64,000 bases of DNA, from positions 2,728,001 through 2,792,000 of the forward strand of contig NZ_CP015732.1 of the NCBI RefSeq assembly GCF_001750145.1, given 5' to 3'. This document shows positions 9,793-17,665 of this stretch, one piece after another; position 1 is the stretch's first letter, and each line of letters begins with the position of its first letter. Under the pieces are notes generated by a model. It was given only the letters and a program-made list of their open reading frames with translations. It was not told the origin of the DNA and did not search any database. The stretch is from Arthrobacter sp. U41 (GTDB lineage: Bacteria > Actinomycetota > Actinomycetes > Actinomycetales > Micrococcaceae). Made by a program: the position numbers and the translations under genes.

Positions 9793-10301
9793 GCATGCCC
9801 GAACCACACCGGCACGGCGAAGCCACGGGGCGAAAGGCCGGCGTCGTGATCGCCTCCACCCGGGCCGCGGCCGGAATCTATGAGGACCTGACCGGTCCCG
9901 TCATCATCGACTGGCTCACCGAACACGGCTTCGAACCGTTCCCGGCCATGGTGGTCCCGGACGGCGAGGCCGTGGGCGCCGCGCTGCGCGCGCTCCTGAC
10001 CCAGGCACCGGCGGTCATCATCACCAGCGGCGGCACCGGCCTCAGCCCCACCGACGTCACCCCGGAGCAGACCATTCCCCTGCTGGACCGCGAGATCCCG
10101 GGGATCATGGAGGGCATCCGCAGCGCCGGGACCGCCAAGACCCCCACCGCGATGCTCAGCCGGGGACACGCCGGCGCCGCCGGCCAGACCTTCATCGTCA
10201 ACCTTCCCGGGTCCCCGAAGGGCGTCATGGACGGCCTCAGCGTGCTGGACCCCATCCTGGGACACCTGTGCGACCAGCTGGAAGGCAGCCATGGCCACTG
10301 A
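9789..10301 (+). CDS. mog: MogA/MoaB-type molybdopterin adenylyltransferase
   Basis: A 170-residue MogA/MoaB-fold protein that would adenylate molybdopterin before MoeA acts. The signature [16 protein letters not shown] and the [11 protein letters not shown] loop are present. Start and stop overlap moaC and moaE respectively, so translation is probably coupled. Whether it is closer to MogA or MoaB cannot be settled by eye, so the symbol mog is provisional. Confidence 0.9.
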   Translation: MSMPEPHRHGEATGRKAGVVIASTRAAAGIYEDLTGPVIIDWLTEHGFEPFPAMVVPDGEAVGAALRALLTQAPAVIITSGGTGLSPTDVTPEQTIPLLDREIPGIMEGIRSAGTAKTPTAMLSRGHAGAAGQTFIVNLPGSPKGVMDGLSVLDPILGHLCDQLEGSHGH

Positions 10302-10806
10302 ATCAACCTTTGAAGTGGTGACCGCGGTGCTGAGCGCGGAGCCCATCTCCGTGGACCAGGCCATCGCCGCGGTCGAATCGGACACCGCGGGCGCGGTGGT
10401 CAGCTTCAGCGGCGTGGTCCGGAACCACGACGGCGGCAAACCCGTCCAGCGGCTCAGCTACAGCGCGCACCCGACGGCGCACCAGGTGATGGCCGACGTC
10501 GTTGCGCAGCTCGTCGCCGAACAGGCGGCCGGGGGAAAGCCCGGCGGTCCCGACAGCGAAGCCGGCGGGACCGCCGGCGAAACCGGCCGTGCGCCGGACC
10601 AGCCGGTGCGGATTTGGGTGGCGCACCGGATCGGGATGCTGGAGATCGGCGACCCCGCTCTGGTCTGTGCCGTCTCCGCCGCCCACCGGGGCCAGGCATT
10701 CGCGGTCTGCTCGGAACTCGTGGACCGGATCAAGGCGCAGGTCCCGGTCTGGAAGGAACAGTTCTTCACCGACGGCACGGTCGAGTGGGTCGGCGCGGGG
10801 CAATAG
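10291..10806 (+). CDS. moaE: MoaE, molybdopterin synthase catalytic subunit
   Basis: A 171-residue MoaE with VVSFSGVVRNHDGGK near the N-terminus, the VAHRIGMLEIGD region and the catalytic lysines in the VPVWKEQFF segment. A Gly-Pro-rich insertion at about residues 75-105 lengthens it relative to the usual 140-150 residues. It overlaps mog by 11 bp and closes the Moco operon. The partner MoaD is encoded at 4754-5020. Confidence 0.93.
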   Translation: MATESTFEVVTAVLSAEPISVDQAIAAVESDTAGAVVSFSGVVRNHDGGKPVQRLSYSAHPTAHQVMADVVAQLVAEQAAGGKPGGPDSEAGGTAGETGRAPDQPVRIWVAHRIGMLEIGDPALVCAVSAAHRGQAFAVCSELVDRIKAQVPVWKEQFFTDGTVEWVGAGQ

Positions 10807-10891
10807 TCCGGCCTTGAAGGCCCCGGCGGGAGCCCCTCGACGGGACCCGTCATGCAGGGCTGCCGGTTCCGGCGGGCAGCCGCCCCGGCGG

Positions 10892-10897
10892 TAGGGT
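10892..10897 (+). promoter_or_regulatory. -10 box of dapB (leaderless)
   Basis: TAGGGT lies 7 nt before the dapB ATG, placing the expected transcript start on or next to the start codon. No ribosome binding site is visible between them. Confidence 0.5.
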
Positions 10898-10904
10898 TGA
10901 TGGC

Positions 10905-11663
10905 ATGATCGAACAACTCGCAGTCGCCGTGCTGGGCGCGAACGGGCGCATGGGCGCCGAAGCGGTGCAGGCCGTCGAGGCCGCCGCGGACCTGAAACTT
11001 GTCGCCGCGCTGGGCCGGAACGATTCCCTGGATACCCTCGTCGAGGCCGGCGCCCGGATCGTGGTGGACCTGACGGTCCCCGGGAGCACCGAAGCGAACG
11101 TCCGCTTCGCCGTCGAACACGGCATGCACGCCGTCGTGGGTACGACCGGCTGGGATGCGGAGAAGCTGGGCCGGCTCGAGGAGCTCCTCGCCGGCCAGCC
11201 CGGCGTCGGAGTCCTGATCGCACCGAACTTCGCGCTGGGATCAGTGCTCGCCTCCGCCTTCGCGGCCAAGGCCTCGCGCTACTTCGAATCGGTCGAAATC
11301 ATCGAACTGCACCACCCGGACAAGGTCGATGCCCCGTCCGGAACCGCCGTGCGCACCGCGCAGCTGGTCTCCGCCGAGCGTGCAGCCGCCGGCCTTCCCG
11401 CCAGCCCCGACGCCACCACCAGCGAACGCCCCGGCGCGCGCGGCTGCGAGGTCGACGGCATCCGCGTCCACAGCGTCCGGCTCCGCGGCCTCGTGGCGCA
11501 CCAGGAAGTCCTGCTGGGCGGGCCGGGGGAGCAGCTGACCTTCCGGCACGACTCCTTCGACCGGGCCTCGTTTATGCCTGGCGTGCTGGTGGGGGTGCGC
11601 AACATTGTGTCCCACCCGGGCCTCACCGTGGGCCTGGACAGCTACCTGGACCTGGGGCTCTGA
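10905..11663 (+). CDS. dapB: DapB, 4-hydroxy-tetrahydrodipicolinate reductase
   Basis: A 252-residue DapB of the lysine/diaminopimelate pathway. The NAD(P)H loop GANGRMG is at residues 11-17. The catalytic motif ELHHPDKVDAPSGTA carries the conserved His-His, Lys and substrate-binding SGT. The ATG has no ribosome site but sits 7 nt after TAGGGT, so the mRNA is probably leaderless. Other pathway genes in the window are dapA and dapF, both unlinked to it. Confidence 0.95.
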   Translation: MIEQLAVAVLGANGRMGAEAVQAVEAAADLKLVAALGRNDSLDTLVEAGARIVVDLTVPGSTEANVRFAVEHGMHAVVGTTGWDAEKLGRLEELLAGQPGVGVLIAPNFALGSVLASAFAAKASRYFESVEIIELHHPDKVDAPSGTAVRTAQLVSAERAAAGLPASPDATTSERPGARGCEVDGIRVHSVRLRGLVAHQEVLLGGPGEQLTFRHDSFDRASFMPGVLVGVRNIVSHPGLTVGLDSYLDLGL

Positions 11664-11668
11664 GCGCC

Positions 11669-12151
11669 GTGGCCAATGTCCTGACCGCCTTCAAAGCCAA
11701 CCGCACCAAGATCTGGGTCGGCGCGGTCACGCTGCTGCTGGTTTTCTACCTCGTGGTGTCTTTCCAGCGCGCGGTCCTGCTGATGATGGACGCCAACCCG
11801 GTGGCCAAAGCCATTGGCGTGGCGTACCTGCTGCTGCCGGTGATCGGCGCCTGGGCCCTGGTCCGCGAGCTGCTCTTCGGCGCCCGGACCGAGAAGCTGG
11901 CGAAAATCCTGGAAGCGGAAGGCGGCCTGCCGGAAGACAATCTGCCGCGCACCCCCGCCGGGCGCATCATCCGTGAAGCTGCGGACCTTGAATTCGAAAA
12001 ATACCGTGCCGAGACGGAGGCTGCGCCGGAGGGCTGGCGCTCCTGGTTCCGCCTCAGCTGCGCCTACGACGCCGCCGGCGACCGCAAACGGGCGCGCGCC
12101 TCGATGCGCGACGCCGTCCGGCTCTACCGGACCGGATCCCGCCAGACCTGA
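11669..12151 (+). CDS. Conserved membrane protein, unknown function
   Basis: A 160-residue protein starting at GTG 11669, five bases after dapB. Two membrane helices (about residues 15-35 and 47-65) are followed by a charged cytoplasmic tail. The tail ends in a helical pair (SCAYDAAGDRKRARASMRDAVRLY) reminiscent of a single tetratricopeptide unit. Likely co-transcribed with dapB. I do not recognise a function. Confidence 0.75.
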   Translation: MANVLTAFKANRTKIWVGAVTLLLVFYLVVSFQRAVLLMMDANPVAKAIGVAYLLLPVIGAWALVRELLFGARTEKLAKILEAEGGLPEDNLPRTPAGRIIREAADLEFEKYRAETEAAPEGWRSWFRLSCAYDAAGDRKRARASMRDAVRLYRTGSRQT

Positions 12152-12173
12152 GGCGCGGCCAGCGGACGCGGGC

Positions 12174-13409
12174 TCAGCGGACGCGGGCAGGCCGGTAGCG
12201 GCCGAGCTGGTTCGCGGCATGCGCCACCCACTCCAGCGGCCCCCGCCACGCCAGGGCCGCGAACATGCCGCCCAGGGCCAGGATCGCCACGGCCTGCGCC
12301 CAATAGACGCCCTCCACCGTCCACCCGGCCGGCAACGGCTGGCCGTAAAGGGAAGCCATCACGCAGAGGTGGGCCGTGTAGAAGCTCAGGGTCATGGCCC
12401 CGGCACCGCGCAGCGGCAGCAGCACATCCCGCCCGGTCTGCCGGGCCAGCCGGCCCAGCAGCAGGCAGACACCGACGACGGCGGCCGCCACGCCCGAGGT
12501 GTGCAGCAGATCCAGGGTCGTGCCCGAATGCGGGGCGCTGGAGGCAAGCCACCACGCGGAACCGGTTTGGTCCACCCCGGCCAGGTTGACCTGCAGGAGG
12601 CTCTCCAGCGGATACGAGGGATTGAGCAGTGATGCCTGCAGCGCCGCCCGGCCGCCCCAGTCCTCCATCATCACCACGCTGAGCCACTTGGCCAGCACCG
12701 CCACCACGCTTCCCGCCGCCAGCAGCAGGACCGGGGCCCCCGCCGCCGCGAGGGCCAGCCGGCCGATCACGAGGCCGATCAGCAGATAGGCAATCCACTG
12801 GAGGACCGGGTAGTAGCCGGTCAGGAAAAGGTCGCCGAGGAGTACCGCGGGAGTGGACAGGTCCTCCCACTTGGGGTTGTGGTCCAGCTGCAGGGCAGGC
12901 TCGGCGGTGAGCAGCCAGGGCCGCAGCAGGAAAGCAAATGCCGGGGTCACCAGCACCCAGCCGAGGGCAAGCACCAGCAGGCGTTTGGCGTCCAGGCCGA
13001 GGAACGGCAGCACACAAAGGAACAGCACGGCGTAGTGGACCAGGATGATGGCGATGTTCACTTCCAGCCCGCCGATGGAGAGGCCCACGGCGCCCACCAC
13101 CAGGGCCCTGAGGGCGATGCCCCGGCGCGCCGCCCACAGCGGCGGGCCCTGGAGCGGGTGCCGTTTTCCGGTTGACAGTGCCAGTCCGACGCCGGCGAGT
13201 ACGGCGAAGAGGGCCGAGGCGCGTCCGGAAAACACCAGCCCCACCCAGGTGGGGGTGAGCTGGGCATCGGACTCGAAGGTGGGGAAGACATGGGTGGCCA
13301 TCATGCCCAGCAGGGCCAACCCGCGGGCGGCATCGATGCCAGACAGCCGCGCCCCGGCCGCTTTGCCCGCAGCGGGCCGGGAAGTGGAGGCAGTTGCGCG
13401 CGGCGTCAT
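12174..13409 (-). CDS. Multi-pass membrane acyltransferase-like protein (DUF418/DUF1624 type)
   Basis: A 411-residue protein with about ten hydrophobic segments. The N-terminal signature GIDAARGLALLGMMATH is typical of the heparan-alpha-glucosaminide N-acetyltransferase/DUF418 group, and SFYTAHLCVMASLYG in the C-terminal third also fits. Such proteins are thought to move acyl groups onto cell-envelope glycans. It converges with the dapB operon. Substrate and exact family are uncertain. Confidence 0.75.
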   Translation of the reverse strand: MTPRATASTSRPAAGKAAGARLSGIDAARGLALLGMMATHVFPTFESDAQLTPTWVGLVFSGRASALFAVLAGVGLALSTGKRHPLQGPPLWAARRGIALRALVVGAVGLSIGGLEVNIAIILVHYAVLFLCVLPFLGLDAKRLLVLALGWVLVTPAFAFLLRPWLLTAEPALQLDHNPKWEDLSTPAVLLGDLFLTGYYPVLQWIAYLLIGLVIGRLALAAAGAPVLLLAAGSVVAVLAKWLSVVMMEDWGGRAALQASLLNPSYPLESLLQVNLAGVDQTGSAWWLASSAPHSGTTLDLLHTSGVAAAVVGVCLLLGRLARQTGRDVLLPLRGAGAMTLSFYTAHLCVMASLYGQPLPAGWTVEGVYWAQAVAILALGGMFAALAWRGPLEWVAHAANQLGRYRPARVR

Positions 13410-13496
13410 CGTTCGATCGTCTCATGACCGGCTCCGGTGATCGCCGTCCCGAGGCCGGATCCGGCGAGGTTCACAGGAGTCGCACAGGCCTTGTGT

Positions 13497-13512
13497 TCGA
13501 ATATATGTTCGA
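13497..13512. promoter_or_regulatory. LexA (SOS) box upstream of DUF222-like microgene
   Basis: TCGAATATATGTTCGA is a near-perfect palindrome matching the actinobacterial SOS box (TCGAAC-N4-GTTCGA) with one mismatch. The candidate -10 TAGCAT begins 1 nt downstream at 13514, so bound LexA would cover the promoter. Confidence 0.85.
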
Positions 13513-13525
13513 ATAGCATGTCGGT

Positions 13526-13885
13526 ATGGACAATCCATCAGAACCCATTTTTCGACGGGACATCGTTCAGCCGGACAGGTCCCCCGGTGTGCTCAAGGCC
13601 ATGAGTCCCGGCGTCGTGGACTTCCTGTTCCGCCAGCTCGTTGCCGGCGAGCCGGCGGAGGACGTCCAGTGGCAGCAGGAGGGGGCCGCCCTGTCGGCAC
13701 AGGCGCCCGGCGCCGAACTGGCCCGCCGGCTCGCCGAGACCGACCTTGACGCGCTCACGCCCGGCGAACTGTTCCACTACGTGCGGGCGGCCCAGCGGCT
13801 CGCGGTGTGGGCCGAGGGACTCCGGGAGGACGCCGTGGGCCGCTACTGCGCCGCACCTTCCGGGCGCGCCTCCCCGGCCGTCTGA
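13526..13885 (+). CDS. SOS-box-controlled small DUF222-like protein
   Basis: The protein has 119 residues. Its second half (LDALTPGELFHYVRAAQRLAVWAEGL) resembles the first helices of 13E12/DUF222 proteins, which normally exceed 400 residues and end in an HNH nuclease. Here the frame closes cleanly with no HNH domain. TAGCAT at 13514-13519 sits 6 nt before the ATG (leaderless), directly abutting the LexA box. It could be a remnant or a stand-alone regulator. Function unknown; expression after DNA damage is the one firm prediction. Confidence 0.7.
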   Translation: MDNPSEPIFRRDIVQPDRSPGVLKAMSPGVVDFLFRQLVAGEPAEDVQWQQEGAALSAQAPGAELARRLAETDLDALTPGELFHYVRAAQRLAVWAEGLREDAVGRYCAAPSGRASPAV

Positions 13886-13905
13886 GCCGTGCCTAGGATG
13901 GCAGG

Positions 13906-14646
13906 GTGACCACCGCGCTGACGCTCTCCGCCATCCAGTACACGGCCCTCGACGGCGGCCCTGCCGCCAATATCCCGGAACACATCCGCCTCATCGAGGA
14001 CGCGGACGACCACGGTGCCCGGCTGGTGGTCTTCCCCGAGCTTTCCCTCACCGGTTACGGGCCGGAAGGGCTGGCGGATCCGGAGCGGTGGGTGACCGCC
14101 GCGGACCCCCGGCTGGACGGCCTGCGCGAAATCTGCCGGCGGACCGGGATCACCGCGGTCGTCGGCGCCCCGTTCAGGGAAGCGGACGGCACGCCCCGCC
14201 TGGCCTCGCTCGCCATCCACCCCGGCGGCGTGTTGGAAGCCGGCTTCAAGGGATGGCTCCACGGCCCGGAGCAGGAGGCCTTCCGCCCCGGAGACCGGAC
14301 GGTGATCCTGGACCTGGACGGCTGGAAGATTGCCCTGGCCATCTGCCTGGACGCTGCCCGCCCGGTTCACGCCAGAACGGCGGCGGAGGCGGGTGCCGAC
14401 GTCTATGCCGTCTCGGCCCGATTCACCGCCGGCGAGGGCCACCGGATGGCCCTGCACCTGAGCGCACGGGCCCGGGAGAACCGGATGTTCAGCCTGCTGG
14501 CGAACCTCGGCGGCAGGACCGAACGCGGGCCTTCCGCCGGCGGGAGCGGTTTCTGGGGACCGGACGGACTGGTGATCCGGCAGGCCGCCGGGACGGGAAC
14601 CGAGGTGCTGACCGCGACCCTGCAGCACGCAGTCCCGGCCCGGTAG
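13906..14646 (+). CDS. Carbon-nitrogen hydrolase (nitrilase superfamily)
   Basis: A 246-residue nitrilase-fold protein with the catalytic triad visible: Glu in VFPELSLTGYG, Lys in FKGWLHGPE and Cys in ALAICLDAARP. This class hydrolyses amides such as omega-amidase or carbamoyl substrates; the subgroup cannot be set by eye. The GTG start at 13906 follows the DUF222-like gene by 20 bp, so it might share its SOS-controlled transcript, but nothing proves this. Confidence 0.85.
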   Translation: MTTALTLSAIQYTALDGGPAANIPEHIRLIEDADDHGARLVVFPELSLTGYGPEGLADPERWVTAADPRLDGLREICRRTGITAVVGAPFREADGTPRLASLAIHPGGVLEAGFKGWLHGPEQEAFRPGDRTVILDLDGWKIALAICLDAARPVHARTAAEAGADVYAVSARFTAGEGHRMALHLSARARENRMFSLLANLGGRTERGPSAGGSGFWGPDGLVIRQAAGTGTEVLTATLQHAVPAR

Positions 14647-14794
14647 GCCCGCTTGCCAAAGGAGTGCGCGGACCGGAACCACCGGGCCCGGGCATCCCGC
14701 CGGCCGGCCGCCGGGTGGGGCTGCGGGGAGGCTCCCGGGGCGGGTTTGATCTTCATCACGTCGCCGTCATTGTCCGATCACGCCGGGGACAGGG

Positions 14795-14800
14795 TAACGT
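14795..14800 (+). promoter_or_regulatory. -10 box of dapA (leaderless)
   Basis: TAACGT lies 7 nt before the dapA ATG. The intervening bases are TTTTCAT with no purine-rich ribosome site, so a leaderless mRNA is likely. Confidence 0.5.
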
Positions 14801-14807
14801 TTTTCAT

Positions 14808-15716
14808 ATGGCTGACTCTGTTACTCGCTCATATACGTTCGGAACCCTCGTGACCGCCATGGTCACGCCTTTCACATCCGACGGTGAGGTCGACTACCAG
14901 CAGAACGCCGAACTGGCCAACAAGCTCGTCGACGACGGCAACGACGCCCTCGTCATTTCCGGTACCACGGGGGAGACCTCGACGCTGGAAGACGACGAGA
15001 AGGAAAAGCTTTTCCGGGTGATCGTGGAGGCCGTGGGGGACCGCGCCAAGGTCATCGCCGGAACCGGCACCAACCACACCTCGCACTCGATCGAGATGGC
15101 CAAGCGCGCCGCCAAGGCCGGAGCGCACGGCCAGCTGATCGTCACCCCGTACTACAACAAGCCGAGCCAGGCCGGCATCCAGGCCCACATCGAAGCCGTC
15201 GCCGACGCCGCCGACCTGCCCGTGATGGTCTACGACATCCCCGGACGGTCCTGCGTGCCGATCCTGCCCGAAACCATGATCCGGCTCGCGGACCACCCGA
15301 ACATCGTTGCGCTCAAGGACGCCAAGGCCGACTTCGCCGCCGTCACCCGTGTGCTCGCGAACACCGACCTTGACGTCTACTCGGGCGACGACGGGCTGAC
15401 CCTGCCGTGGATGTCCGGCGGGGCCGTCGGGCTTGTCAGCGTTTCCGCGCACGTCGCGACGCGGCAGTTCCGCGCCATGATCGATGCCGCACTTGCGGGC
15501 GACTTCGCCACCGCCCGCACCATACATTTCGAACTGGACCCCGTGGTCCGTGCAGTGATGACCCACATTCAGGGTGCTGTTGCTGCGAAGCAAGTTCTTA
15601 AGTGGCAGGGAGTCCTGCCCAACTCGGTTGTCCGTTTGCCCCTCGTGGAGCCGGACGACGCCGAGATCGAAACCATCCGCGAGGACTTGGCGGAAGCCGG
15701 AATGGTCTTTTCCTGA
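14808..15716 (+). CDS. dapA: DapA, 4-hydroxy-tetrahydrodipicolinate synthase
   Basis: A 302-residue TIM-barrel aldolase condensing pyruvate with aspartate semialdehyde. Family motifs are SGTTGE, the tyrosine in VYDIPGR and the Schiff-base lysine in VALKDAK. The frame is open far upstream through the nitrilase gene; the ATG at 14808 is chosen because of the leaderless promoter TAACGT and the normal family length. It precedes RNase J, a common actinobacterial pairing. Confidence 0.95.
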   Translation: MADSVTRSYTFGTLVTAMVTPFTSDGEVDYQQNAELANKLVDDGNDALVISGTTGETSTLEDDEKEKLFRVIVEAVGDRAKVIAGTGTNHTSHSIEMAKRAAKAGAHGQLIVTPYYNKPSQAGIQAHIEAVADAADLPVMVYDIPGRSCVPILPETMIRLADHPNIVALKDAKADFAAVTRVLANTDLDVYSGDDGLTLPWMSGGAVGLVSVSAHVATRQFRAMIDAALAGDFATARTIHFELDPVVRAVMTHIQGAVAAKQVLKWQGVLPNSVVRLPLVEPDDAEIETIREDLAEAGMVFS

Positions 15717-15776
15717 TCAGGTGTTCTTTCTGATCAGCAAAGACCAGCCGGTGACCCGCCTGGAAAGTAGTGCATT

Positions 15777-17468
15777 ATGACCCAAACCGCCCTTCCCGGC
15801 CTTGTCACGCCGCCGAAACTGCCCAAGGACACCCTGCGGATCGTTCCGCTCGGCGGCCTCGGGGAGATCGGCCGGAACATGACCGTCTTCGAAATCGACG
15901 GCAAACTGCTGATCGTCGACTGCGGCGTCCTCTTCCCGGAGGAAACCCAGCCCGGCGTCGACCTGATCCTGCCCGATTTCTCCTACATCGAGAACCGCCT
16001 CGATGACATCGTCGCCGTCGTCCTGACCCACGGCCACGAGGACCACATCGGTGCCGTTCCGTACCTGCTGCGCCTGCGCGCCGACATTCCCCTGGTCGGC
16101 TCCCGGCTGACGCTGGCCCTCATCGACGCGAAGCTGCTGGAACACCGGATCAAGCCCGTCATGCAGACCGTCACCGAGGGACAGGTGCAGAAGTTCGGTC
16201 CGTTCGAATGCGAATTCGTGGCCGTCAACCACTCGATCCCTGACGCCCTCGCCGTGTTCCTCCGCACCTCCGGGGGCACCGTGCTGCACACCGGCGACTT
16301 CAAGATGGACCAGCTGCCCCTGGACGGCCGGATCACCGACCTCCGCCACTTCGCCAAGCTCGGCGAGGAAGGCGTGGACCTGTTTATGTCGGACTCCACG
16401 AACGCGGACGTCCCGGGCTTCACCACCGCCGAGAAGGAAATCGGGCCCACCCTGGACCGGCTCTTCGGCCAGGCCTCCAAGCGCCTGATCGTCGCGTCCT
16501 TCTCCTCGCACGTGCACCGTGTCCAGCAGGTCCTCGACGCCGCCGCCAACCACAACCGCAAGGTTGCCTTCGTCGGCCGCTCGATGGTGCGCAACATGGC
16601 TATCGCCGAGAAGCTCGGCTACCTCGACGTGCCCCCGGGCATCCTGGTCGACATCAAGAACATCGACAACCTGCCGGACAACCGCGTGGTGCTGATGTCC
16701 ACCGGTTCCCAGGGCGAGCCCATGGCAGCCCTGTCCCGCATGGCCAGCGGTGACCACCGCGTCGTCGTCGGCAAGGGCGACACCGTCATCCTCGCCTCCA
16801 GCCTGATCCCGGGCAACGAGAACGCCGTGTTCCGCATCATCAACGGCCTGCTCAAGCTCGGCGCCGACGTCATCCACAAGGGCAACGCCAAGGTGCACGT
16901 CTCCGGCCACGCCGCCGCCGGCGAGCTGCTGTACTGCTATAACATCCTGGAGCCGCTGAACGCGATGCCGGTGCACGGTGAAACCCGCCACCTGATCGCC
17001 AACGGCAAGATCGCCCTGGACTCCGGTGTCCCCGAGGAAAGCATCCTCCTCGCCGACAACGGCACCGTCATCGACCTCCGCGACCACCAGGCCGATATCG
17101 TCGGCCAGGTCGAGGTCGGCTTTGTCTACGTCGACGGCTCCAGCGTCGGCGAAGTCACGGAAGCGGACCTGAAGGACCGCCAGACCCTCGGCGATGAAGG
17201 CTTCATCTCCATCATCACGGTGATCCACCGGGCCACCGGCAAGGTCGTCTCCGGTCCCGAGATCCACGCCCGCGGCGTGGCCGAGGATGACTCGGTCTTC
17301 GATGAGATCATCCCCAAGATCAACGCCGCCCTGGAAGAAGCCGTGCTCAACCGCTCGGACCACACCACGCACCAGCTGCAGCAGGTTGTCCGCCGCGTCG
17401 TCGGCACCTGGGTCAACCGCAAGCTTCGCCGCAAGCCCCTGATCATCCCGGTGGTCCTGGAGGCCTAA
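15777..17468 (+). CDS. rnj: Ribonuclease J
   Basis: A 563-residue metallo-beta-lactamase/beta-CASP ribonuclease with 5'-exonuclease and endonuclease activity on RNA. The zinc motif THGHEDH is at residues 84-90. Later motifs include MSDSTNAD, SFSSHVHRVQQ in the beta-CASP domain and VSGHAAAGEL, where E. coli-like enzymes have SGH. GGAAAG lies upstream of the ATG. A strong terminator follows. Confidence 0.95.
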   Translation: MTQTALPGLVTPPKLPKDTLRIVPLGGLGEIGRNMTVFEIDGKLLIVDCGVLFPEETQPGVDLILPDFSYIENRLDDIVAVVLTHGHEDHIGAVPYLLRLRADIPLVGSRLTLALIDAKLLEHRIKPVMQTVTEGQVQKFGPFECEFVAVNHSIPDALAVFLRTSGGTVLHTGDFKMDQLPLDGRITDLRHFAKLGEEGVDLFMSDSTNADVPGFTTAEKEIGPTLDRLFGQASKRLIVASFSSHVHRVQQVLDAAANHNRKVAFVGRSMVRNMAIAEKLGYLDVPPGILVDIKNIDNLPDNRVVLMSTGSQGEPMAALSRMASGDHRVVVGKGDTVILASSLIPGNENAVFRIINGLLKLGADVIHKGNAKVHVSGHAAAGELLYCYNILEPLNAMPVHGETRHLIANGKIALDSGVPEESILLADNGTVIDLRDHQADIVGQVEVGFVYVDGSSVGEVTEADLKDRQTLGDEGFISIITVIHRATGKVVSGPEIHARGVAEDDSVFDEIIPKINAALEEAVLNRSDHTTHQLQQVVRRVVGTWVNRKLRRKPLIIPVVLEA

Positions 17469-17526
17469 GCGCCTGAGGTTCTGGCGCTTCGCCGCGGGGA
17501 GCCCCAACAGGTGGTTTCGCACCACA

Positions 17527-17585
17527 ACGGCCTTCCCGGCCTGCCGCAGGCTCCAGCTTGCGGCGGACCGGGAGGGCCGTTTTTG
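17527..17585 (+). terminator. Intrinsic terminator after RNase J
   Basis: A 13-bp stem (17527-17539 with 17568-17580, one G-U pair) has a second inner stem and is followed by a short T run (TTTTT). Confidence 0.8.
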
Positions 17586-17652
17586 TATCTCCGGCCGGCA
17601 ACATGATCCCCGCAGAGGCCCGTAAATCCGCGGTTTTCGGCACGGCGTCGGG

Positions 17653-17658
17653 TACCGT
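17653..17658 (+). promoter_or_regulatory. -10 box of ftsK (leaderless)
   Basis: TACCGT lies 7 nt before the ftsK ATG, with no good ribosome site between. Confidence 0.5.
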
Positions 17659-17665
17659 AGCGGGT

